This document shows positions 42,001-52,382 of a DNA stretch of 64,000 nucleotides, piece after piece. The notes beneath the pieces were generated by a model. That model did no database searches. It was not told the origin of the DNA and saw only the letters and a program-made list of their open reading frames with translations. The position numbers and the translations under genes were made by a program. This DNA is from Planctomycetota bacterium (GTDB lineage: Bacteria; Planctomycetota; Planctomycetia; Pirellulales; UBA1268), in assembly GCA_003669585.1 (NCBI GenBank), contig QWOQ01000016.1, forward strand, positions 44,634-108,633. Direction: 5' to 3'. Numbering within the stretch: the first letter of the stretch is position 1; the number at the start of each line of letters is the position of its first letter.

Positions 42001-43839
42001 ATGGTTCTCGAAGAAGAAATACCCCGTTTTATAACGTGGATTGGTCCGGCAATCGTGTGGTTTCTGTTTGTAGGTGGCTTGGTTGCCGTCCTCGCAGCGG
42101 TCGTAGCTTGGCTGACGCAGTCAGTATTGCACGGCCCGCTCGTCGCGGGGGATCGCGTCTACCGCGGAGTCCTTTCGGGTTTGCGTGACCTGGCCGGTAT
42201 GTCGAGGGGACGTATCTGGGCACTGGCGAGACTGGCAATTCAAGAATCGCTCAGGCGAAATGTGCTTGTGGCACTTGCACTCTTTGCATTGATCGTGCTT
42301 TTTGCCGGATGGTTTCTCGATCCAGGAAGCGTGAATCCAGGCAAGCTTTATTTAGGTTTTATTCTGGCTGCTACCAATCTACTCGTCTGCCTCGTAACTC
42401 TCATTCTTTCAGTCTTTAGCCTTCCGGCGGATATCCGAGGAAAAGCGATCCAAACGGTGACGACCAAGCCGGTGCGCACCGGAGAAATCGTGCTGGGACG
42501 AATGCTCGGGTTTGCCATTGTCGGTACCGTAATGCTTCTTGTGATGGGCGTTGTCGGTTGGGGATTTGTTGTGCGCAGCGTGAGTCACCGTCACGAGGTA
42601 GATGTCGCCGCACTCGATGAGATCAGCGCTGAAGACGGTGCTTTAACAGGGTGGGAAGGTCGCACAACGCTCGACCGCAAACATAGGCATCGGGTGGAAC
42701 TTGATGCCAGCGGAAATGGACGCACAGATTTTACGCAGGGGCATCGACATGAAATTAATTTGACAGGAAAAGGGGAGGCAGGCCCACTCGGAACGTATGC
42801 GATGAGTGCTCCTACCGGACTGCTTGAAGCACGAAAGCCGCTCCGAGGAGTTCTCAGGTTTCTTGATCGGGAAGGACGGCCTTCGTCAAAGGGAATCAGC
42901 GTTGGCAATGAGTGGGCCTATCGGGAATTTATTGAAGGCGGAACGCTTGCCGCAGCAATCTGGACGTTTGATGGAGTGACGCAAGACGAATTTAAAAAAG
43001 GTTTACCGTTGGAGATGATCGTACGAGTGTTTCGCACATGGAAGGGAGATATCGAAAAGGGGATTGCCGGAAGCGTTCGGGTAAAAAATCCTCAAAGCGG
43101 ACTGACCAGCGACGCATTTTATTTTACGGCCAAAGAGTTTTCGATTGATTCGCTACTCGTTCCGCTGAAACTCGGAACGACAACGACCGATGGAGGCACC
43201 AAACAGGTAGATCTCTTTTCAGACTTTGTCTCGAACGGTCGAATTGAGGTAGTGCTGCAATGCCTCGAACCTGCCCAATATTATGGAGTCGCGCAGGCAG
43301 ATTTCTATTTGCGTGAAGGAGATGGTTCATTCGCATGGAACTATGCGAAGAGTTGTCTCGGAATCTGGTTTTCAATGCTGCTTGTGACGGCGATGGGGGT
43401 TATGTTCAGCACGTTTCTTGCAGGGCCGGTGGCTTTGCTCGCGACGCTCAGCGTCATTCTGGTGGGACAATTTAGAGAATTTGTGGATAGACTCTTTGCG
43501 GCGCAGATATCCGGTGACACAACCCTTGCGCCGGGTGGAGGGCCTATCGAATCTCTCTGGCGAATTGCTACACAGACGAGCATTACAGTCGACCTCGATC
43601 CAACTTCCGCGGTATTGTTTATGAAAACAATCGACACGTGGCTCTTGGCCCCGATGCGTCTGGGATCTGCACTTTTTCCATCGCTGAGTTCACTTGGAAC
43701 AAGCGATTTTGTTTCGGGCGGATTTGATATTCCTTTCGATTTGATTGCAGAAAACGGATTTGAAACGGCTGGGTATCTGCTGGCCATGTTTATCGCAGGA
43801 GCGATGTGTCTTCGGGCTCGAGAGGTGGCTGCATCATGA
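42001..43839 (+). CDS. ABC-2 type permease with a His-rich extracytoplasmic domain
   Basis: 612 residues. Membrane segments lie at about 13-40, 87-105, 115-140 and 168-192, then a large soluble domain (about 195-455), then membrane segments again to the end. The soluble domain contains three His-Arg-His sites: 196-198 (VSHRHEV), 228-230 (RKHRHRV) and 248-250 (QGHRHEI). The spacing suggests a metal site or repeated strand motif. The cargo is unknown. The last four bases overlap the next gene (ATGA, 43836-43839). Confidence 0.8.
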   Translation: MVLEEEIPRFITWIGPAIVWFLFVGGLVAVLAAVVAWLTQSVLHGPLVAGDRVYRGVLSGLRDLAGMSRGRIWALARLAIQESLRRNVLVALALFALIVLFAGWFLDPGSVNPGKLYLGFILAATNLLVCLVTLILSVFSLPADIRGKAIQTVTTKPVRTGEIVLGRMLGFAIVGTVMLLVMGVVGWGFVVRSVSHRHEVDVAALDEISAEDGALTGWEGRTTLDRKHRHRVELDASGNGRTDFTQGHRHEINLTGKGEAGPLGTYAMSAPTGLLEARKPLRGVLRFLDREGRPSSKGISVGNEWAYREFIEGGTLAAAIWTFDGVTQDEFKKGLPLEMIVRVFRTWKGDIEKGIAGSVRVKNPQSGLTSDAFYFTAKEFSIDSLLVPLKLGTTTTDGGTKQVDLFSDFVSNGRIEVVLQCLEPAQYYGVAQADFYLREGDGSFAWNYAKSCLGIWFSMLLVTAMGVMFSTFLAGPVALLATLSVILVGQFREFVDRLFAAQISGDTTLAPGGGPIESLWRIATQTSITVDLDPTSAVLFMKTIDTWLLAPMRLGSALFPSLSSLGTSDFVSGGFDIPFDLIAENGFETAGYLLAMFIAGAMCLRAREVAAS

Positions 43840-45434
43840 CAACGACATCCAAACAATCATGGCTGGGACTGCGACCGGGAACGCTCCTTATGCTGGTAGC
43901 GATTGCAGTGCTTCTCGTGCCTCTTTCGGCGCTCAGTCAGCCGGCAGATTCATTGAGCAAAGGCGGCGTGATGTCGCAACTTCGTACTAAGTACGAACTC
44001 GGGCAATCCAATCTCGGTGAAGTTGATCCGACGAGTGAAACGATTCGGCTGGCAACCCTCGGGCTCAAAAATATCGCCGTCACACTGCTGTGGGATCGTG
44101 CGAATTATTACAAAAAAGTCGAAGACTGGACCAACCTGTCGGCGTCACTTGAACAGATCACAAAGCTGCAGCCAAATTTTTACTCAGTATGGGATTTTCA
44201 AGCCCACAATCTCTCGTACAACATCTCAGTTGAATTTGATGATTATCACGACCGTTATGCGTGGGTCATGAAAGGGATCGAGTTTCTTCGTCAAGGTATT
44301 GCACTGAATACCAGGGAGCCGAGATTGCTCGGACGGATGGGATGGTTTATTGCTCATAAGATTGGAAAGGCTGACGAAAAAAAACAGTTTCGGCGGCTCT
44401 TTAAAGCAGACGACGATTTTCATGAGCGCGATCGTCCAGGGAGAACGCTTCCTGAACGGGATAATTGGCTTGTTGGAAGAGAAAAGTACGTGACTGGGCA
44501 GCAGTTAGCTGACTCTGGTGCGCCGCTGCGCACGACTGCTTTAATCTTTCATAGTGAACCGATGATGACCTCGATTAACTATGCGACTGCAGTTGAGGAA
44601 GATGGTGTGTTTGGAGACATTGCTCGCGATGCGTGGACGCTCGCGGGAGAAGAAATGCGTCGATTCGCCACACATGAAATCCCGACATCGTGGGATGTCC
44701 CGATTCGCCTTGGATTGCGTGAAGCCGAAGAAGAGAGAGCTGCTCGCATTGTGGAAAGTCTCGAGGCGCTTTTGCCTGGAAGGCTACAGTCAATTCAGGA
44801 AAGCCGTCGCGAGGGTTTGACGAGCGATCAGAAGAAAGCTCTTGAAACGGCACCGCTGGAGCGAACTGAAGCGCAGCAAATTGCCGTTGCAAAAGCTGCA
44901 GCAGCGATCAACGTGACATGGCCTGAAGTTGTTCGTGACGCTCCTGCTGAGGTACGTGAAAAAGCCAAGTCACTTGCCCGTGAATACATTGAAGCATCAG
45001 AAACAGCTCAAATTATTAGCCGTTATCGAGACATCGTAAACTTTGATTTCTGGCGAGCAACGTGTGAAGCCGAGGTGACTCCAGCGGCACTCCTCGCTCG
45101 TGAACTGACTTGGACAGCTGATCGCGAGTTTGAAAACGCTCGCTTGCAGTCTGCCAAAAAGTCATACGAGGAAGCATTTCTCTCGTGGAAAGAGGTTCTC
45201 GACGCTTCAGATATTCTCAGAAATGACTTCATGACTGCCGACGAAATTTCTGAAATTGTTGATCGGTACAAAAAAGTACTTGAGCAACTCGATGAGAAAT
45301 TCCCGAAATCATTTGTACTGTCTGACATACTCAAGCGGGCCCAACCGTCTGCGCCTCCGGCACCGCCTACAGAAAATGTTCCTTCCTCTGAGACAAAGCC
45401 CCCTTTGCCTGTGGAAGAGACTGAAGAAAAGTAA
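43836..45434 (+). CDS. Membrane-anchored helical protein of the ABC operon, unknown function
   Basis: 532 residues. One N-terminal membrane segment (about 15-35, TLLMLVAIAVLLVPLSALS) is followed by a mainly helical extracytoplasmic part. Residues about 75-155 resemble TPR repeats (WTNLSASLEQITKLQPNFYS, VMKGIEFLRQGIALN). The C-terminus is Pro/Glu rich. Planctomycete genomes have, as I recall, similar genes behind ABC-2 permeases. Its coupling to the permease by a four-base overlap suggests a dedicated periplasmic partner. A start at 43806 is possible but lies inside the permease gene. Confidence 0.7.
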   Translation: MTTTSKQSWLGLRPGTLLMLVAIAVLLVPLSALSQPADSLSKGGVMSQLRTKYELGQSNLGEVDPTSETIRLATLGLKNIAVTLLWDRANYYKKVEDWTNLSASLEQITKLQPNFYSVWDFQAHNLSYNISVEFDDYHDRYAWVMKGIEFLRQGIALNTREPRLLGRMGWFIAHKIGKADEKKQFRRLFKADDDFHERDRPGRTLPERDNWLVGREKYVTGQQLADSGAPLRTTALIFHSEPMMTSINYATAVEEDGVFGDIARDAWTLAGEEMRRFATHEIPTSWDVPIRLGLREAEEERAARIVESLEALLPGRLQSIQESRREGLTSDQKKALETAPLERTEAQQIAVAKAAAAINVTWPEVVRDAPAEVREKAKSLAREYIEASETAQIISRYRDIVNFDFWRATCEAEVTPAALLARELTWTADREFENARLQSAKKSYEEAFLSWKEVLDASDILRNDFMTADEISEIVDRYKKVLEQLDEKFPKSFVLSDILKRAQPSAPPAPPTENVPSSETKPPLPVEETEEK

Positions 45435-45491
45435 GTTCTGGTCGCTTCACTGCGGAAAGTTCTGCACAGATGCTGTGAAATAGTGGAGCCC

Positions 45492-46913
45492 TTATTTTTG
45501 GATTCCGTGAAAAATCACAGTCTTTGACTCTGTCATTTCGAGCATCGTGTACTTGGGTCCTTCCTTTCCTATTCCGCTCTCTTTGAGTCCACCGTAAGGC
45601 ATAAAATCGGCCCGCCACTGGGGGCCCCAGTTTATGTGCAAATTGCCTGCATCGACGTTTTGCACAAAGTGCATTGCTTGAGAGATGTCTCGAGTAAAAA
45701 GAGATGCCGCGAGTCCATACCGAGTTGCATTGGCCATTCGAACTGCTTCGGCAGTGTCGCTGGCTCGCAGAAAAGCTACCGCTGGTCCAAAGAGTTCTTC
45801 GCGTTCCAGAGTCATTCCCATTTTGACATCGACCACCACGGTCGGTTCGTGCAGAGCACCGGCATGGCTTCCGCCACAGGTTACGCGAGCACCTTGAGAA
45901 ACCGCATCGCGAATCGATGTAGCGACTCGTTCTGCGTCTGAGGAGCGAATCATCGGACCTATACGTACGGATGGATCAAATGGATTGCCAGTTTTGAGTT
46001 CGCGAACCAAACGAGTTACGCGATCAATAAGATCGGCGTAAATCCCATCAACAGCGATGATGCGTTGGGCTGAAATACAAACCTGTCCCGCATTGGCATA
46101 GCCGGTAGCGACGATGGCTTGGGCAACGAGATCGAGATCGGCATCATGAAGAACAACAAGCGGTGCGTTGGAACCAAGTTCCATCGTTATTCGTTTGAGT
46201 CCCGCCGCACAAACAATTCGCTCACCAACCTCGTGGCTGCCTGTAAAACTCACCTTCCGAACTCGTTTGTCAGAGACAAGAAAACCTCCGAGAGATTTCC
46301 CAGAACCGGTCAAGCAACTGATTGCCTCAGGAGGGCATCCGGAATCAAGTAAGACCTCAACGAAGGCAATTGCCGAAAGGGGTGTGTCGCTGGCAGGCTT
46401 GAGAATGACTGCATTTCCAGAGGCGAGAGCCGGTCCCACTTTGTGGCATGGAAGATTCAAAGGAAAATTAAAAGGCGTAATGGCAACAACGACGCCACAG
46501 GGGACACGGAGCGTGAAGCCGAACGTTCCGCCACCGTTGGACGCGCCGTCCATTGGCAGCACTTCGCCACCGATTCGACAGGCTTCCTCTGCGGATAGAA
46601 GAAGTACATTGGAAGCCCGCGTCACTTCCATCAACGACTCTGCCAGAGGCTTTCCTTCCTCCATTGAGAGTTGGTTTGCAATTGTATTGATTCGTTCAAG
46701 CAATTTACTTGATGCCCGACGAAGGATCTCTCCACGTTTCCAGCCCGGCATTGCTCGCATGACGGCGGCACCCTTCACCGCCATCACAATCGCTGCTTCA
46801 GCATCATTGGCCGAAGCGTTGGGAACGGTGTCGATCGTCGAATGATCGAAGGGATTTGTGACGACGCAGACGCGATCACCTTCGATCCAGCGTCCAGCAA
46901 CAAAGGATTTCAT
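45492..46913 (-). CDS. NAD(P)-dependent aldehyde dehydrogenase
   Basis: 473 residues with all ALDH elements: ITPFNFPLNL, the cofactor lysine region in NAVILKPASDTPLSA, VSFTGSHEVGERI, the general base Glu 245 in TMELGSNAP, and the nucleophile Cys 279 in NAGQVCISAQR. Family branches with NAGQVCIS include lactaldehyde, succinate-semialdehyde and phosphonoacetaldehyde dehydrogenases, so the substrate is open. It lies convergent to the ABC operon and 52 bases after the CNNM/CorC gene on the same strand. Confidence 0.92.
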   Translation of the reverse strand: MKSFVAGRWIEGDRVCVVTNPFDHSTIDTVPNASANDAEAAIVMAVKGAAVMRAMPGWKRGEILRRASSKLLERINTIANQLSMEEGKPLAESLMEVTRASNVLLLSAEEACRIGGEVLPMDGASNGGGTFGFTLRVPCGVVVAITPFNFPLNLPCHKVGPALASGNAVILKPASDTPLSAIAFVEVLLDSGCPPEAISCLTGSGKSLGGFLVSDKRVRKVSFTGSHEVGERIVCAAGLKRITMELGSNAPLVVLHDADLDLVAQAIVATGYANAGQVCISAQRIIAVDGIYADLIDRVTRLVRELKTGNPFDPSVRIGPMIRSSDAERVATSIRDAVSQGARVTCGGSHAGALHEPTVVVDVKMGMTLEREELFGPAVAFLRASDTAEAVRMANATRYGLAASLFTRDISQAMHFVQNVDAGNLHINWGPQWRADFMPYGGLKESGIGKEGPKYTMLEMTESKTVIFHGIQK

Positions 46914-46965
46914 GAATCAGTACCTTTGCGTCTCGGTGACGATTGTAAAAATGAAGGTGTAGTGC

Positions 46966-48309
46966 TTATGAACGTTTTTCATTCACCGCAGAGGCAGGAA
47001 TGGAGCGGATCAGGAGTCGGTCGATCCGACGGCCATCCATATCGACCACTTCAATGTCAAGCGTTTTCCAACGAAGTTGATCACCAATCGCCGGAATACG
47101 TTCGAGCTCCGCCAAAACCAATCCGGAAACTGTGCTGTAGTCGCGAGTTGGTTGATTTTCGACGGAGAGTCCGAGCGTCTCAATGAGTTCATCGAGACCG
47201 ACTCCTCCATCGACCAACCAAGAGCCATCCTCCCGCTGAACAAAACGCTGTTGAGATTCGTGGCGTTCATCATGAATCTCACCGACAAGTTCCTCAAGTA
47301 CATCCTCAAGCGTGACAAGCCCCTCGGTTCCTCCATACTCATCCAAAACAATTGCGAGTTGATTGCGTTCCTTTTGAAAGAGTTCGAGGAGTCGGTCAAG
47401 AGGCATTGTTTCCGGAACGAAGAGCGCCCTGTGAAGAATCTTTCGCAGATCGATTGGCCAACCGAGCCAATTTTGTCTCAGCACGTCCTTGAGCAGTATG
47501 TATCCCAAAATATGATCCAAATCGCGTTCGTAGACCGGTAGTCGTGAGTAGCCAGCCATCGCAACAGCACCGATAATTTCATCGGGAGGGGTTGCCACAT
47601 CCATTGCGTCCAAATCGATTCGAGGCCGCATAATGTCACGAACGGTTCGCTCTCCAAGCCGGAGTGCTTCGGTCGCCACCGACTGCTCTACAGCCTCCAG
47701 CACTCCCTCAGCGCGTCCTGCCTCCAGCAAGTGTTCAATATCATCCACTGATACGTTGGGCCCGTCTTGTCGATGGGCTCGCAGGAGAAAAAGGACCGAC
47801 GTTGTTGCGGCTCCCATGATCCAAACCAAAGGCTTGGTGATGATGGATACGAGATTCATTATCGGTGCGACGGTGCAGGCCACTTTTTCTGCACTTCGAA
47901 GAGCCAAACGCTTCGGGACAAGTTCTCCAAGTACAAGCGTAAAGAACGAAAAAACCAGGACAAAAGCAGTCAGTGATAACGACTGGGCATAGGGTTTGAG
48001 AGAGGAAGGACCGTCACGCAGAATCCACTGTGAAAGGTCGCTTACCACTCGATCTCCACCGTAGGCCGCTGCAAGTGTGGCAACCAACGTGATCCCGATT
48101 TGGACGGTGGGAAGAAAACGGTTGGGATTGTTGGCAAGAGCGAAAGCCTTTTCAGCGGCCGCATTTCCTCCGTCGGCAAGGGATCGCAGCCGGCCGCGCC
48201 GACTCGCAACGATCGCCATCTCCGCCCCGGAAAAAAAGCCGTTCGCAAGGATGAGCGCAAGAATAATGAGAAGTTCTACGACCACCGTAGCCACACGCTT
48301 GTCAAGCAT
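46966..48309 (-). CDS. CNNM/CorC (hemolysin C) family membrane protein
   Basis: About 447 residues from ATG 48309; a GTG at 48318 adds three. The N-terminal CNNM domain (about 1-180) opens with ILALILANGFFSGAEMAIVA, the family hallmark. A CBS pair (about 200-330) has RDIMRPRIDLDAMD, SRLPVYERDLDHILGY and LAIVLDEYGGTEGLVTLEDV. The C-terminal CorC_HlyC domain has WLVDGGVGLDELIETLG. Members are Mg2+/Co2+ transport-related. It is divergently placed relative to no close gene and precedes the ALDH gene. Confidence 0.92.
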   Translation of the reverse strand: MLDKRVATVVVELLIILALILANGFFSGAEMAIVASRRGRLRSLADGGNAAAEKAFALANNPNRFLPTVQIGITLVATLAAAYGGDRVVSDLSQWILRDGPSSLKPYAQSLSLTAFVLVFSFFTLVLGELVPKRLALRSAEKVACTVAPIMNLVSIITKPLVWIMGAATTSVLFLLRAHRQDGPNVSVDDIEHLLEAGRAEGVLEAVEQSVATEALRLGERTVRDIMRPRIDLDAMDVATPPDEIIGAVAMAGYSRLPVYERDLDHILGYILLKDVLRQNWLGWPIDLRKILHRALFVPETMPLDRLLELFQKERNQLAIVLDEYGGTEGLVTLEDVLEELVGEIHDERHESQQRFVQREDGSWLVDGGVGLDELIETLGLSVENQPTRDYSTVSGLVLAELERIPAIGDQLRWKTLDIEVVDMDGRRIDRLLIRSIPASAVNEKRS

Positions 48310-48420
48310 GCTCCACACGGACGTTCAATATTTTGGAAGTACATGGTGTCTCAAAAAAGAAGAAGGCTGTGGAGAAAGCATCGAAAGAACATTTCATACC
48401 GCATGGGTTTAAAAATTGCG

Positions 48421-49581
48421 CTACCGAGGCGTTGAAGGATCACTGCAAATGATCGTCAGGTTGTCGCGATGAACGACTTCCTCGTACGGACAATATCCGA
48501 GGACATTGGCAATCTTTTCAGTGGTGAGCCCACGAATACGAGTGAGTTCGTCGGAGGTATAATTGACAAGACCTCGAGCAAGCTCGCGCCCATCCTCAGA
48601 GAGAAGTGTGACCACATCCCCTTTCTTGAAATCACCATGAACGTGAGAAACTCCAGCGGCAAGCAGGCTTGAACCTCGCATGATTACCGCGTCTTTGGCC
48701 CCGGAATCAAGGGAGAGCGTGCCTTGTGGATCTGCAGACCATCCCAACCATCGCTTCCATGCTGGCATACTCGCACCACGAGCAGGAAAAAGTGTGCCGA
48801 TCAATTCTCCTGCGCATATTTTTTCTAACACCGCCCCATCGCGACCGGATGCAATAATAACATTTCCACCGGCCTGAGTGACGATTCTGGCTGCACGTAA
48901 TTTGCTTGCCATGCCCCCCTTTGAGAGTCCCGTGACTTTGTCCTGCGCCATAGCTTCGATCCGGTCATCGATCTGACTGATGGTATCGATTCGAGTGGCA
49001 CCTGGATTCGATGGATGTTGATCGAAGAGGCCCTCGACGTCACTCAACAGCACGAGTAACGGAGCACCGAGGACATTCGTGACGAGTGCTGCCAAGCGAT
49101 CGTTGTCACCAAAAGTGGTTCGAAGTTCCTCCACGCTGACGGTATCATTCTCATTCACAATGGGAATTGCCTGAAAGTTGAGAAGAGCTCGAAGCGTATT
49201 TCGAATATTCAGATAGCGAGTTCGTTGCTGTAAATCATCGGCGACAAGAAGCACTTGAGCTGCGTGATGACCTCGTCCACGCAACGCGCGTTCGTAGGCT
49301 TCAATGAGAGAACTTTGGCCGACGGCGGCAACGGCCTGTAGCTTTGCGAGTTCGGTTGGCCGATGTGTCAGACAAAGTCTGCCCATGCCGGCACCAACAG
49401 CACCTGAGCTCACGAGGACAACTTTCCGGCCGGATTTCATCAGAAGATCGATCTGTCGGCTCAGAGAATCAATTTGCTCAAAATCAAGTAATCCATCAGG
49501 GCCTGTCAAAACACGAGTGCCTACCTTCACGACCACAAGCTTGGCGGTTGCAGCAATGTCCTGGCGTTCCGAATCGGTCAT
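48421..49581 (-). CDS. proB: Glutamate 5-kinase with PUA domain
   Basis: 386 residues. The first enzyme of proline synthesis, phosphorylating glutamate. The amino-acid kinase domain has LVVVKVGTRVLTG, VVLVSSGAVGAGMGRL, PIVNENDTVSVEELRTTFGD and GLSKGGMASKLRAARIVTQA. The C-terminal PUA domain (about 285-370) has SLLAAGVSHVHGDFKKGDVV. Start at ATG 49581 (MTDSERQDI); an upstream extension exists but is not conserved-looking. Feedback control by proline is usual in the family. proA is not in the window. It is divergent from purF. Confidence 0.96.
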   Translation of the reverse strand: MTDSERQDIAATAKLVVVKVGTRVLTGPDGLLDFEQIDSLSRQIDLLMKSGRKVVLVSSGAVGAGMGRLCLTHRPTELAKLQAVAAVGQSSLIEAYERALRGRGHHAAQVLLVADDLQQRTRYLNIRNTLRALLNFQAIPIVNENDTVSVEELRTTFGDNDRLAALVTNVLGAPLLVLLSDVEGLFDQHPSNPGATRIDTISQIDDRIEAMAQDKVTGLSKGGMASKLRAARIVTQAGGNVIIASGRDGAVLEKICAGELIGTLFPARGASMPAWKRWLGWSADPQGTLSLDSGAKDAVIMRGSSLLAAGVSHVHGDFKKGDVVTLLSEDGRELARGLVNYTSDELTRIRGLTTEKIANVLGYCPYEEVVHRDNLTIICSDPSTPR

Positions 49582-49837
49582 CGTGGGTGGCGTACGGTGG
49601 TGTGCAGATGGATTCGTAAAAAAGCTGCAATGGAAAAAGCAATGGTATGCTAACGAGGAGGAACTTGGAGAGCCAACCTCGCCAACTGCCGAAATGTGCA
49701 ATCCCGTTGAGAGATCTGTTTTTGAAGCATAGACTGCCGGCGGTAGTCATCGTTCCCAGTGTTACGCAACGAAGGCTCATTTTCATGTTTCATACTTGTA
49801 TTTCCTCGCTGTCGGAAAGCTTCAGGCAGAGCCCACG

Positions 49838-51418
49838 ATGAGTGAACTACACCACGAATGCGGATTGGCCGCCATCTATCACCTTCCGTCGCAGGTGGCG
49901 AGTCCGCTTTGTACCGATCACGGTCCAGAGGAAATTTCGCGACTCGTGCCCAGAATGCTTTTAGACATTCAGAATAGAGGACAGTTGTCGGCTGGCATGA
50001 CGGTCTGGAATCCTAGTCGCGGCCAATTGCTCACAACCTATAAAGATGTGGGAAGCGTCAGCGAAGTTTTTCGCATGAGCCATCGGGCAAAGTACGAAAG
50101 CCTGATGGAGCAGCATGTTGGCCGCGCAGCCATTGGTCATGTGCGGTATGCGACGTGTGGCGCAGAGGATCGAGGGTATGCACAACCGCTCGAACGACCG
50201 CACATTCAAAAACGAAAATGGTTTGCATTCGGATTCAACGGACAACTTGCGAACTACCCTGACCTGCGGGCCAAGCTTCTCGCGGATAATGACAACCATC
50301 TCGCACGAGATAACGACACAGAGATGATCATGCATGCGATCGGTCATGAGTTGTCGGGCGATTCCGATCCCGATCCGATTGATATGTTGGCTGCAATTTC
50401 AAAGCGATTTGATGGCGCATGGAATATCGCAATGCTCGATGCTTGTGGACGATTGATCGTCGCGCGCGATCCTCTCGGAATCAGGCCGATGGTGTACGCC
50501 AGGCTTGGGCCACTGGTGGCTGCCGCGAGCGAGAGCGTGGCACTTTTAAATCTTGGATTTCCGACCGAGTCGATCGAATCGCTCGAACCTGGCATGGCCA
50601 TGGTGGTCGACGGTACGAGGGTTCGTATAGAACGATTTGCAGAGAGCCCCAAGCGAGCACACTGCTTCTTCGAGTGGATCTATTTTGCAAATGTTGCAAG
50701 TACGATGGATGGACGAAGTGTCTATCTGACTCGCAAACGTCTTGGGGAGGAATTGGCCCGACTCGAAACCATTTCAATTGATGCCGATACAGTAGTTGTT
50801 CCCGTGCCTGATACCAGTAAGGCTGCGGCCGACTCAATGGCCTATCGATTATCGATTCCATCGGTTGAAGGTTTGATTCGCAACCGCTACACCGGCCGAA
50901 CATTTATTGACGGCGCGTCGAGTCGTCGCCAAAAAGCGGAATCAAAATACACCCCTCTGCGTGAAGTGCTGGCAGGAAAACGGGTGATTCTCGTGGAGGA
51001 TTCAATCGTGCGAAGCACCACGATGAAGGTGCTCTTGGGAAGAATGCGTTCGCTCGGATTGGCCCGCGAAATCCATGTGCGAATCGCCTGCCCACCGATC
51101 GTGGCGCCTTGTTTCTACGGAATCGATATGTCCACGATCGAGGAACTTTTTGCCCCGCAGTTCCTCAGGGACGGCGTCCTTACCGATCAAGCGCAGGTCG
51201 AAATGGCTCAGCGACTCGGAGCCGATTCGCTTCGGTATCTACCGATTGAATCGATTTCCTATGCGCTTCAAAAGGATGTTTCCGAACTGTGTCAGGCTTG
51301 TCTCACAGGAGACTATCCGACCCCAGCCGGCGAACATCTCTATCAACTGGCCAAAGGGCAGCCATCCAAAAAATCGGGTGGGCGTACCTATGAAACCGTG
51401 CCGGGTGTCGGTCGGTAG
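49838..51418 (+). CDS. purF: Amidophosphoribosyltransferase (PurF-like)
   Basis: 526 residues. Transfers glutamine nitrogen to PRPP in purine synthesis. MSELHHE is a short propeptide before the N-terminal nucleophile Cys 8 (CGLAAIYHL). The glutaminase part has [14 protein letters not shown] and [10 protein letters not shown]. The transferase part has the PRPP loop [14 protein letters not shown]. Cys residues in [21 protein letters not shown] and [10 protein letters not shown] correspond to the four ligands of the [4Fe-4S] cluster in the Bacillus type. It is longer than usual at the C-terminus. Start at ATG 49838. Confidence 0.9.
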   Translation: MSELHHECGLAAIYHLPSQVASPLCTDHGPEEISRLVPRMLLDIQNRGQLSAGMTVWNPSRGQLLTTYKDVGSVSEVFRMSHRAKYESLMEQHVGRAAIGHVRYATCGAEDRGYAQPLERPHIQKRKWFAFGFNGQLANYPDLRAKLLADNDNHLARDNDTEMIMHAIGHELSGDSDPDPIDMLAAISKRFDGAWNIAMLDACGRLIVARDPLGIRPMVYARLGPLVAAASESVALLNLGFPTESIESLEPGMAMVVDGTRVRIERFAESPKRAHCFFEWIYFANVASTMDGRSVYLTRKRLGEELARLETISIDADTVVVPVPDTSKAAADSMAYRLSIPSVEGLIRNRYTGRTFIDGASSRRQKAESKYTPLREVLAGKRVILVEDSIVRSTTMKVLLGRMRSLGLAREIHVRIACPPIVAPCFYGIDMSTIEELFAPQFLRDGVLTDQAQVEMAQRLGADSLRYLPIESISYALQKDVSELCQACLTGDYPTPAGEHLYQLAKGQPSKKSGGRTYETVPGVGR

Positions 51419-51499
51419 TGATGTGCTCGCCTCAGAGGGAGTTCTCTGAAGTGGAAGGATGCCGCAAGGGTGAACCAATAGTTTGATTCACCGGCGCAC

Positions 51500-52237
51500 T
51501 TATTCCAGAGAAGTTTTCAGAATTGTCGAATCCAAATCCAATTCTGTAACGTCAACCGAAGGGTCGAAAACAACTCTTTCGAGCCCGGTGGGAAAAACAT
51601 TTCTTCTGAGCACCGCCCGCCATACGGGCTCTCCCGCCTGACGCGTTCGCCTCTCAAAATGAGTGCGATAGTCGAGATCGTGAGTGGAGAGAAGTTCTCG
51701 TTCCTCAACAGGGGGCTCGAACAAGCCGGTTTGTTCCACAAAATCCAAGGATTCCCGGAAATATTCCTCGACATCGGTCCAGATGTGTAAGAGTCCACCA
51801 GCGACCAACACTCTCGCGCAGTGTGCAAGGAAAATTGGTGTAAGAACTCGCCGCTTCCGATGACGGGCTTTCCACCAAGGATCAGGAAAATAAACATGCA
51901 CTGCGTTGAGGCTTTGATTGAGGAGGCACGATCGAAGCACGTCGAGACCGTCACCTTGAATGATTCGAGCATTCGACAGATTTGCTCGAGCGAGTTTTGA
52001 AGCCACAAGACGGGCGTAAGCGGCTGAAATTTCAACGCCAAGAAAATCGATGTTTGGAGCACGGCCGGCCATGTTCGAGAGAAAAAGTCCCTTGCCACAC
52101 CCAACTTCCAGTTCCACAGGTGCTTGACGTTCGAACAAAGTGCGAAGCACAAGTGGCCTGGCCAGTCGAGAACTTATGCGAAGATGTCCCGAGAGATCAA
52201 TCAAAGGGTCTGGTTTTTTTGGGGCTCGACGTGGCAT
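51500..52237 (-). CDS. trmB: tRNA (guanine-N7-)-methyltransferase
   Basis: 245 residues from MPRRAPKKPDP. Methylates G46 of tRNA with SAM. The SAM motif is ELEVGCGKGLFLSN, and the catalytic/tRNA region is VYFPDPWWKARHRKRRVL, characteristic of TrmB. Acidic DVEEYFRESLDF and the C-terminal beta part follow. The frame continues 56 codons upstream to 52405 but that overlaps the dehydratase gene and is not family-like. It is 145 bases downstream of that gene on the same strand. Confidence 0.94.
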   Translation of the reverse strand: MPRRAPKKPDPLIDLSGHLRISSRLARPLVLRTLFERQAPVELEVGCGKGLFLSNMAGRAPNIDFLGVEISAAYARLVASKLARANLSNARIIQGDGLDVLRSCLLNQSLNAVHVYFPDPWWKARHRKRRVLTPIFLAHCARVLVAGGLLHIWTDVEEYFRESLDFVEQTGLFEPPVEERELLSTHDLDYRTHFERRTRQAGEPVWRAVLRRNVFPTGLERVVFDPSVDVTELDLDSTILKTSLE

Positions 52238-52382
52238 GAAGATCAAAGTTCCGGCGAAATAATTTTTACGCTGCGGAGCTGACTTTGAATCAGAACAAAC
52301 ATGCTTCGCAAGCGTGAGGAGTAAAAGACGTATCGAATGTGTAGGAGCAGCCTGCGATTGTGCCCCCGTAGTCGGTAGCGCA

